A model generated the notes under the pieces. It was not told the DNA's origin. It ran no database searches and was given only the letters and a program-made list of their open reading frames with translations. A program made the position numbers and the translations under genes. Positions 55,482 to 64,000 of a DNA stretch of 64,000 bases are shown piece after piece. The DNA comes from Hirudo medicinalis. Taxonomy: Eukaryota > Annelida > Clitellata > Hirudinida > Hirudinidae. Location of the stretch: the NCBI GenBank assembly GCA_011800805.1, contig MPNW01000462.1:1-64000 (forward strand). The letters run 5' to 3'. How positions within the stretch are numbered: position 1 is the first letter of the stretch; each line of letters opens with the position of its first letter.

Positions 55482-57143
55482 GGTTTAAGGAATCATCCGA
55501 CAGATAGGAAAACCTGATTGTTCGTGATGCCAACGTTTTTACGGTATTTAAATGATGCATCGTCTTTCAAAGGTTGTCGCTTTTGCTACTGCTTCCTTTG
55601 GACTAGTCTTTGTCATTCGATTGTGTTTTGCATGTTGATATAACATTCAGAATTTCACGATTTGTACTGTCAAAAATAAAATTTTGCTTTGAAGAGTAGT
55701 TTGAAATTTTGGAATTGAGGTAGTTTAAAATCAGAAGGATTTGGCTGATATCCAAGGATGCTAAAGTTAACTGTCTAAAAATATTACGAAGCTATGATCA
55801 GTGGCTAGGGGGGAGGGGGCACCAAATTATCAAAATTAGATATCAGATTAATTTTGCCTAGGAGTGCCAAATTGTTGAGCGGGGGCACCAAATTATCAGA
55901 TTCATCCCGAGTGCCAAAACCCCTAGCTACTCCTCTGGCTATTACATGGAATTCAAAGATTCCGTATTTAATTGGATGATACATTCAGCTGACCAGCAAA
56001 TCGTTCGATGTTTTTTTGCATCCTTTGCATTCATAGTATTGTTGCATTACAGTCATCTTGAGGCATTTCTTTGCATTAATATTTTCATCCTATGAAGATA
56101 CTGCATCGATTAGCGAAAAATGTATTCTTGAGTGGAATGTTTAAGAACAAACGAGGAGCACGAACAAAATAATAAGTTGGGATTTTTTTCAGGACATCCA
56201 GGTGGCATCTCACATATCATCCTATTATTGTGGATTTTTCACATTTTAGATCGCATCTGGCGATGGTTGTTGAAAATAGAAAGAAGAAATTGGCATTTCT
56301 TCACTGAAGGTTCTCTATTTTCAAGGACGCAATGTAATCATGATTTTCATTAAGGCACAAAGCATGACCTGAGTTTTAGTCTATTAAGCTGCTGTGGAGT
56401 GACAAGAACTTCTGCGTGAAAATATTTCTTTAATTAACTGGTTATGCCAGCATTGCCCAAATGTCCAAAACATCACTTCGTGAAATATTTAACGATTAAC
56501 ATTAAATTAGAGTACTTTGAATAATTTTAATATTCATAAAGCATCAATAAATATAACAAATATGAAGTTTCTAGTTTAGGATAGAAAAGTATTAAAAGTG
56601 GTATCGACGGGTCTCTAAGCTGTTATCTAAAACTATTTTAAAATGTAAAACCTCCAAAATCAGTAAATAATATTGCAAAATTTTGACGTTAACTATCACT
56701 TTAGCCATTTTATATATAAGAATTATCAATTGAATCATATTTAACATAAACCAATTATATTTTATTGCCAAATAAAATATTTTCTTTACGACGTTTCGTA
56801 GAATACTCGCGATAAACAAAAAACTTACAGTAAATAAACTTTTTTTTATAATTACATTTAATTATTGAAATCCTGTTTTAAGCAACTGTTTAACAGTAAA
56901 GGACCGCGTAGAAAATTGAGCTGAAGGCGATTGGTGGTTGAGAATGTAAGCAATGTTTTCATGGTTATGATTGGTTGCTAGTCCCCGAGTAGCTGGGTAG
57001 ACACGCTTATTCATCCGGTACCTTGGAACATAAATTTATTTTTTTATTTGAAGATATAAATTATAAACGAGCCTTTCAAATGTACGTCGTTACGTTACTT
57101 ATGTTTTGAAAGCTTGCTGACTTTCACTGCATTTGAAAGCACA
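55482..57143. other. Spacer between SBSPON-like gene and FUBP
   Basis: Includes a polyadenylation signal (AATAAA near 55675) for the upstream gene, a MITE-like element at 55798-55941, AT-rich DNA, and the promoter of the KH-domain gene near 57000-57140. No gene seen on either strand. Confidence 0.55.
55798..55941. mobile_element. Possible small element with CAGTGGCTAGGGG-type ends
   Basis: The left end TCAGTGGCTAGGGGGGAGGG and the reverse complement of the right end (CCAGAGGAGTAGCTAGGGG) are imperfect inverted repeats. The interior repeats GGGGGCACCAAATTATCA twice. This looks like a short non-autonomous DNA transposon, but only one copy is in the window and no target duplication is clear. 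Confidence 0.35.
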
Positions 57144-60100
57144 ATGGCGGATAGCGGGCCGAGCGGTGTAATATTATTTTCTTTGGAAGAGACGAGTTTC
57201 TTGCGAGAGCGTTTTATCGTGTCGTAGTCTGACGTCCTTACCAATTTTATGTTGCAATTTTGGTCAGTTATTCGGCCTCGAGCCTCGTTTTTAAATGTCG
57301 TCTGCTTGTTTCAGATCGTTTTTCATGTGTCGCAATCGTTGCCTGTCTGAATCAGCCCAGGATTGCAATGGACCCTTTGTTGAAATTTGGAGGAATGAGC
57401 GTTGGTCAGGCTAGATCTGAAGTAATACGAGTACCAGATAGGATGGTAGGATTAAGTAAGTAGGGCTCCAACAGTTACAATCTTTGTACATTTGTTGCAC
57501 ACAAGAAATCTTGTAAACGTACTGCATAAATACTTACTTGTGTTAGCTGATCAATTTATTCAACATCTTGTATGTCTCCATTCTGGACCATATGCAATAA
57601 ATATCTTTATGTAAACATTTGATTTATTTACTTCCTGATGTGGAATTTAATTGGATCAACTGAACAGTTATAGGCAAAGGTGGTGAGCAGATAGCAAACA
57701 TACAGGCCATGTCAGAGTGTCGCATCCAGTTTGCCTCAGGTGACTTTGAAACTCAGACTTTCAAAACCCGAATCTATTTATTCTCTGAAGTTCCTAACAG
57801 CAACAATATCTAATTGATCTCCCATTCTTCCGCTTCCAGATAGCTTCGGACTTCCCGAGAGAGAATGCACTCTTTCCGGAAGCAACGAATCCATCATGTT
57901 AGTAGAAGCACTCGAGGAATGAGATTTGCTTCGGTCATATAAATCACTCGTGTGACATTCTACGCTGTTTTTTTGTTTTTCAAGGAGGGCAAAGGAGCTA
58001 ATCACCCAACTCATGTGCAAAGGTCACGACCTTCCCCTGGACGTGCAGAATAGCACTCAAACCATCGAAGTGATGATTCCGGGCAACAAGGCCGGAGTGA
58101 TCATCGGAAAAGGAGGAGAGACCATCAGACAACTCCAGGTTGTTGTTATTGGAAATACTGTTATTAGGTGATTGCATAGCCACTGAGATCAGCTTTTATA
58201 AACTCTACATAGTGGAAGAGTGGAAGATATCTTGTTAATGCCATGTATCATTTTTTGATACCATTTTAGTGTTTCATCATTAGTTTTGTGATTCAGCATT
58301 CTTGGCTGAGAAATTAGCACCTCTGTTTTCATTGGCACATTGCTTTAACGTCTTTAACCACATAATTGAGATGACCAAGCATACATTCCCACAACCTTGT
58401 GATTTCAGTGTAGAATTGGTGATTACCAATGATAGATAATCTTTTTGGATTTATAAACATAATATTTTGAGATAGAATCGCTCGAAAATATTTTCTAACA
58501 ATAACAATTATAAGGATGAATAAAAGAATATTTTCACAAACCAAGACTTGAAAATTGAAATCTTAATAAGTAAATGCGGTCGATCGCGACTCGTTTTGAT
58601 GCCGACCAAACGATCGACAGTGGAACTGCCGCTTACAAACTTTTGAAATTCTTTTTTCTGTCAGGAACAGACGGGAGTGAAAATGGTCATCATCCAGGAG
58701 AACAACGTACCCACCAACTACGACAAACCCCTGCGCATCACGGGCGACAAGTACAGCTGCCAGGTTGGCGGATTCGTTTCGTTTCACGGCGGTCAGGGCG
58801 TGGGGTGTTATTTGCGGGCCAGTCTTGCCCTAGAGGATCGGGTCCAGTCGCGATAGTCGCAGGACTCGTTCGACTCCTTATTACTATCGCTACTAGTATT
58901 ATTAATGTCGTGATGGTCCCATTTTACTTGTTTCTAATGTTTAATTAATGACATTAATATGAAATAGCTGTTAACAATAATAATAAGTATTTATACAGTT
59001 CCACGAGTGTAAGCGTTGGGGAGTGCTCGGTTCTTGTAATGCACCCAATCCCAGGAGTAAACAAAATGTTGTTTGAATTGTATTCCTGTTGTGTATAGCC
59101 AATATTTTGAGTACCTTGTGTGTCTGTATTGGGGTTTTTTTTTATTATTATCGTCATTATTGTTTCTTTTAGTTTTTAATGATTTACGAATTATCGTTTG
59201 CGTCGATGTGTAATTGTTGAACATTCTCCATGCACGCATTGCAGAAAGCTAAAGAAAAAGTCTTAGAGCTTCTGGCCGATAAAGACGGGCAGGTAGGATC
59301 GATGTTGTTATTGTGATTATTTTAATCCTGACTTTCATAATTCAAATTCCAAATTTACGATGCAATGTAGTTATTCAAGTTCAACAAGTTATAATTTCAT
59401 GTCATATAATGTCATTCGAAATCACAAACATGCATTCCAATTCGATGTCGTCGTTGCATTAAAGAACACAAATTTCTTCCCCAGCAATTTGGAATGTACT
59501 CGGAGTACAACAGCAGTCAAAGGACCAGCATAGATGTGAGTTTCGTTTTTATGTTATTTTTCAGTGCCGTCGATTCACTTTTGGTCCTTTTCATTGACCT
59601 TTAACCTTTCGCCCCAGATTCCGGTCAATCGTTCGGTGATCGGGATAGTGATAGGCAAAGGAGGGGAGATGATCAAGAAGATTCAGCAGGAGTCCGGGGC
59701 GAGGATCCAGTTCCGGCCGGACGACGAGTCCTCCGGGCCGAACCGACTGTGCAACATCACGGGGAATTCCGAGCAGATGCAGACGGCCATTGGCCTCATC
59801 CAGGAGATCGTCGTCAGTATTGATTCCGAGAGTCCAACCGGTTCTCGACCGGGGCCCCGTGCCCGTTCGCCCTTTACTCGATTGATATTGTGTTGTTTTC
59901 AATTGTATGCAGGAACGGCAGGGAACCAGCAACTGGAACAAGAGCTGCTCGAGCCAGGATTCCGGAAAGGCGTCCGAGGAGACCACCTTCAGCGTCCCTG
60001 CGCACAAGTGCGGGCTGGTCATAGGGAAAGGTTGGTGAGACGACGATAATACAAAACTTAATGAAAAGGAGCTGAATGATTGCAACCATTCCCAAACCCG

Positions 60101-61546
60101 CACGCACCTTAGGAGGAGAAACGATCAGGGAGATATGCAGGCTGTCCGGCGCCCAGGTGGAGCTGATGAGGGATCCCGTGACTTCGTCCCTGCCCGAGAG
60201 AATCTTTAAATTACAAGGAACAACAGAGCAGATGCAGACTGCCATCAGACTCATATCAGACAAGGTCAGACGATCAGTCGAGTTGTTTCTCTGGGTTTTT
60301 GTTCATTTACCCGGTCTCTTGAATGTATTAAGTGTTCTTATTGGACGTGGCGGCAGTTTGACCGCCCGACCATTTACGACCGTTGCTTTTTAGCGTCACA
60401 TGAAGGAATGTGCCTCCCTTGGCTAATGTGGTGCCAAACTGGCTGGCTATCATTAATTATTTGGCAAAAACTTAATCGGCTGCAATGGCTTTGACATTTG
60501 TTTAATAGTAGCAGTTACACGAAATTTCTCATTGAAGGTTGCGGTGAACGTCGTACCTTCTGCGACGATGGGCATGGCGAGGGAAGCCAACGCCGGCCTC
60601 TGCGGACAACATGCCAGGTTGTTTTTCCAAAGAGTTCTTTTCTTGTCGAATGCTTTCGTATTTCTGATCGTAATCGGTCGGACTCGAGGATCCGAGATAT
60701 TGCCCATGGCATTCGAAACGACCCGATGCAATGTTTTATCCAGAGGAATTATTTTCCCTTAGATTTTAGTGTGCCTTTATCATCTCTATTAAAAACGAAT
60801 CATCTCGAGAAGCATGACCGGATCACTTTGTAAATCATCGTTAGATCGTTAACGACATTTCTTCCTTCCAGTGTCCAGGACCAAGTACTACAGCAGATTC
60901 TACAGCAGCAGCAGAACTTCATGTCCCCGATTCAGACGTGGCAGACCTCCTTCCAGACTGCCTATGCTCAGACCAGTCCCAACCTTTCCTCCCCTGTTGA
61001 CCAACGTGGGTTGCCCTTGTCATTCCATCCTTCGGGGATTTTCTGAACGTTCACCGAGCTTTGCATTTTTTTTCCTAGTGAAACAGGCCGAGCTGCAAAA
61101 CCAGTGGGCGGCTTTCTTCTTCAGCCAACAGCAACAACTAATGCCGCAACAACAATCCCAATTCCTACCGAGGACTGCTCTACCCTCCCCGGCAGGTGAG
61201 CCTTTTCCGAGGTGATGACGGCATTCGTTTGGATTTTATTTTATAACTTGTGTGGTGCTGATTAGGGGCTTCGCACACGCAACCTCTCTAGGCAGTGGCA
61301 TGCTTTTTGCTTCGAGCACGTGATGTGATATCAATGTGCCATTGTCAAAAAAATCTAATGCAAGGAAAAATAGCAATAACATTTGAGCATTCAGTCAACT
61401 TGTAAATAACCATTTCAGGCATCAATCCCCAGACAGGACAGCCAGATTACAGCCTCCAGTGGGTGGACTACTACAGACAACAGGGAATGCACCAACAGGC
61501 CCAAGCCATTCTCCAGGCTGCTGCGACCTCTCACCTCGCCCAGTGA
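57144..61546 (+). CDS. fubp: Far upstream element-binding protein (FUBP/KHSRP), four KH domains
   Basis: Single-stranded DNA/RNA-binding regulator of transcription, splicing and mRNA decay. Fifteen exons in phase (522 aa): 57144-57165, 57315-57455, 57668-57739, 57840-57897, 57985-58138, 58665-58763, 59245-59292, 59485-59535, 59618-59812, 59913-60030, 60113-60264, 60538-60617, 60872-61005, 61079-61195, 61419-61546. KH1 spans about residues 44-105 (VPDRMVGLIIGKGGEQI), KH2 123-198 (KAGVIIGKGGETIRQLQ), KH3 216-280 (VIGIVIGKGGEMIKKIQ), KH4 305-370 (CGLVIGKGGETIREI). All four keep GKGG. The tail is Gln-rich and ends near a single FUBP-type tyrosine motif, QPDYSLQWVDYYRQQ; vertebrate FUBPs have more such motifs. 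The first 22-nt exon (MADSGPS) is chosen because its phase-1 donor fits the next acceptor and vertebrate FUBP1 begins MAD. The ATG at 57368 is the alternative start. The exon at 60538-60617 is the least certain. Confidence 0.93.
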
Positions 61547-62239
61547 AACAGGACTGAGCAACTGATTGGACAATATTTATAGCAACGACCTTAAAATCGA
61601 GAGCAAGGCGGGGCTAAAAAAGTTTTGTTCCTTTTTTTTACATTTATTTCAGAACCTTTCGTTTACTTCCGATCGCACTCGCGTCGCTCGACGCAGAATT
61701 ATTTTTATGAATGTCGACCTCACCCTAACCTCCCACACGCCGAGCAACCGCTTGTAAATAAGTGCTCGGAGGGGCGTGACCTCGCTCTGCATCTCAGGAG
61801 GCGAGCGACTTTTTTGATCATGTTTGGGTTTGTTAGGGACTTCGACCGATCCGTTAGGCTTCAGTCAGTAGGAAGAATACCGATCCGGGGGGGAATTTTT
61901 GGACGGCGCGATGCCATTCTCGCACCTCCTCGCGAGCCGAGCAGGGATGTTCGCAAACTTACGACTTGACTTCCTCGTTGTACAGAGTAGTTACTTGACC
62001 GTCAGACGATCGGACGTTCAGATGATAATTTGTATACATTGAATCTATGCAAGTCGAGTCGTCCGATTCGTTCCTGCAGTCGGCTAGGCAATGCCCCGTC
62101 GAACGGCTTTTGATTGTTGTCGATTATTTTGCAGACGAAAAGGAGATTTATAGGAATTGGAAATTTATTGTGGTTTATTCGTTTGCATCCGACGCGTTCC
62201 GATCGTTATTTTTCGTGTCAGTAAAATAAAAGGTGTGAT
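61547..62239 (+). terminator. FUBP 3' UTR and convergent gene ends
   Basis: The + strand AATAAA at about 62225-62230 is the first good signal after the FUBP stop. It would place its poly(A) site at about 62245, just inside the BOLA3 coding end at 62240. BOLA3's own - strand signals read TTTATT at 62164-62169 and 62174-62179. The two 3' UTRs therefore probably overlap by about 100 bases. No other gene. Confidence 0.5.
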
Positions 62240-63222
62240 TCATTGAGGTGGGTGTGTTGGCGACGTCGTTATCCTCAGGCCGTGCATGCTTTTGATCTCT
62301 TCCTTGAGGACCTTCAAATATTATTTTCAGTTTTTTACTTCAATCAATGGCTAGGTTTAAAATTGCTGTCAAAATTATGCAACCGAGTATTCGAGGGTCG
62401 TCATCGTCAGACGTTAATTAACACCTATGAATCGCAAATAACTACGAAAATCAATGTCAATGCTCGCATCCTAAATGACATTCCAAAATGGGCAGTTAAT
62501 GTAATTTATAAGATTTCTTAAATAAGATGAAGGTTGGAAAGGTGTGAAGGGCCTGGATGTTTGGTTTTCTATGGCATTCTGTTGAATGTGACCAAGGAGA
62601 CCTCAGTGGGATTCCGAGGTCTATGTAAGTTAGTATTTAAGGGTTTTGATTTGAGATTTTATTGCATGTGATGGATGGAATTCAATAATGCCTGCTTGAA
62701 ATTTTGTGATGGCAAATTTTGAGACAAATCCAAAATTGCTAATGGCGATCAGGGCCATTCCATCTATGCATGACAGCCATTTTTCTTGCAAGTGCAACAT
62801 GTATTCAGGTAAATATATCCACTTGCTTCAATATAATTCTACTTTGAAGTCATTGTTAGATGACTGCACCAACCTCATTAATAATTTTGTGCTGCTGCAA
62901 TGTTCTGACTCCCTCAAATTGTTTGCTGGCGACGTATACCTCGTACATAGAACCGCAACCGCCTGTAACGGGCAAAATTTAATTACATTCACATCTCCTC
63001 AAAATCATCCAATTTAATCGCGTACAGCATCCAACCTGATACATCAAGGACCTGGATTGAAAATGCATCGGGAAACGCCGCTCTCAGCGTTCCCATAATT
63101 TTCAGCTCCCCTTCTGTATATTTCTTTTCTCCGTCACCGGCATTCGTGCGAAATGAAGTAGTTAGTGAAAAGCATCGCTTCGTGACCTCTAAGGTTTGAC
63201 TGTAAAGTCTCCTCAACGACAT
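62240..63222 (-). CDS. bola3: BolA-like protein 3, mitochondrial Fe-S cluster factor
   Basis: Acts with GLRX5 and NFU1 in delivering [4Fe-4S] clusters to mitochondrial enzymes such as lipoate synthase. Three exons join in phase (115 aa): 63222-63036, 62962-62874, 62311-62240. The N-terminus (SLRRLYSQTLEVTKRCF) is basic with no acidic residue in the first 11, as for a mitochondrial presequence. BolA fold: TEGELKIMGTLRAAFPDA, then LDVSGGCGSMYEVYV across the first junction, VRTLQQHKIINE, and VLKEEIKSMHGLRI. The family's Cys (GGCG) and C-terminal His (MHGLRI), its metal ligands in other BolA3 proteins, are present. The length is like human BOLA3 (107 aa). It is convergent with FUBP. Confidence 0.94.
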
Positions 63223-64000
63223 CGTAATCGGAATAATATTAATAAAATTGTTAAACCACCGAGCGGCTAGAAGCTGGAACTAGCGAAGCTATCAAAACAT
63301 CCAGAAGAAAACTTAAATAGGCCGCAATAAGACACTTGGTTAAAAATACACGATTGGTCAACGATGTTCAAATTTTGATTATCACTTCTGATTAATTAAA
63401 TTAGTAACATTCCTAAATTTTTCTGTATTAAATTTATTTAACAAATAACATAAGCAAGAGAGGATTTTTTAAAAACCTTGGAGAAGTGAGGGGCAAAAGC
63501 CAACTCACATGCAACAAATTTTGTCAGTTCTACAGAGATTTTAGTGTTAGGAGTGGGGGTAGGGTTAGGGATGGAGCTAGGTTGGCATTTGCTCGTCACT
63601 TGGCCAACAATCGTTTTTCTGAAACTAATGTTCGCCTGAACTTTTACAACTTTTCGATTGCAAAAGGTCAATTCCACATCGCAAGATTTTTGTCATGCAT
63701 AACAATCAATGGAAATTTGAAGCCTCGAACCTTCGGACCCTGTTAATTATCAAGGTCTTTCAAAAGCACGTTTTAGAAAAGAAGGAACCCGCCCAGGGTC
63801 GCTTATTAGTTAATACCAATCAAAAACTACATTAATATCGATGAATATAACGCTAATGAAAGGATTTGAAATATAAATTTACTAATTTCTCACTAATAAT
63901 TTTTTTTAAAGTGTTCGATTGCTCGCATGCTATTAGACATTAAAATGCTGAAACTACTTTTCAGACAAATGTCTTTCAGTTTGCGCAGACATATTTATAT
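63223..64000. other. BOLA3 5' flank, no other gene seen
   Basis: Contains the BOLA3 promoter and the second MITE-like copy. The two open frames near 63438-63746 run through that repeat and have no domain. The remainder is AT-rich. Confidence 0.5.
63492..63593. mobile_element. MITE-like element with GGCAAAAGCCAA end, copy 2 (shorter)
   Basis: Starts GGCAAAAGCCAACTCACATG and shares TTTTGTCAGTTCTACAGAGA and a GGGTAGGGTTAGGG middle with the copy at 20564-20729. The right end (GTTGGCATTTGCTC) is more diverged. It lies upstream of BOLA3. Confidence 0.55.

Noticed and set aside
57368..57370. ATG at 57368 as the FUBP start
   Set aside because: Possible, but the upstream 22-nt MAD exon joins in phase and matches vertebrate FUBP1's start, so it was kept as the alternative.

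Overview
This is nuclear DNA from an animal (bilaterian invertebrate). Genes are split by many short introns with GT/AG borders. They encode animal-specific families: a LIM-homeodomain first exon, a PDZ/RA RapGEF, a 24-repeat ankyrin, a BMP9/10-type ligand, ZNFX1, a somatomedin-B/thrombospondin protein, an FUBP-type KH protein and BOLA3. I cannot name the species. The intron-rich families and TTAGGG-type repeats would suit a lophotrochozoan or a non-vertebrate deuterostome, but that is inference. No prokaryotic or viral gene was seen.

Layout: (1) 0.6-1.75 kb, + strand: TATA promoter, 5' UTR intron and first LIM exon of an LMX1-like gene whose remaining exons were not found. (2) 4.4-5.3 kb, - strand: N-terminal exon of an unidentified Ser-rich, probably membrane protein. 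(3) 10.3-19.1 kb, - strand: 22 phase-consistent exons of a RAPGEF2/6 (PDZ-GEF, dizzy) gene. (4) 24.9-40.8 kb, - strand: an almost complete ankyrin gene (35 exons plus an alternative 3' exon), with one frame-breaking extra base in a poly-C tract. (5) 42.9-44.5 kb, + strand: BMP9/10-like ligand, divergent from ankyrin. (6) 45.0-50.6 kb, + strand: ZNFX1 helicase, nearly all in one 5.2 kb exon. (7) 50.9-52.2 kb: decayed hAT transposon. (8) 52.5-55.5 kb, + strand: SBSPON-like secreted protein. (9) 57.1-61.5 kb, + strand: four-KH FUBP/KHSRP protein, convergent with (10) BOLA3 at 62.2-63.2 kb, - strand.

The genes do not form a pathway; this is an ordinary gene-dense stretch of an animal genome. Non-coding DNA is unusually rich in GAT/ATC and ATT trinucleotide tracts, minisatellites, and small dispersed elements (tRNA-like SINE pieces, two MITE-like families and an unclassified repeat). 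Exon borders were set by hand from reading-frame phase, splice consensus and recalled family sequences. I found no new defence or mobile system. The points most worth checking are the ankyrin frame break, its possible poly-aspartate C-terminus, the repeat families, and the orphan LMX1 exon.
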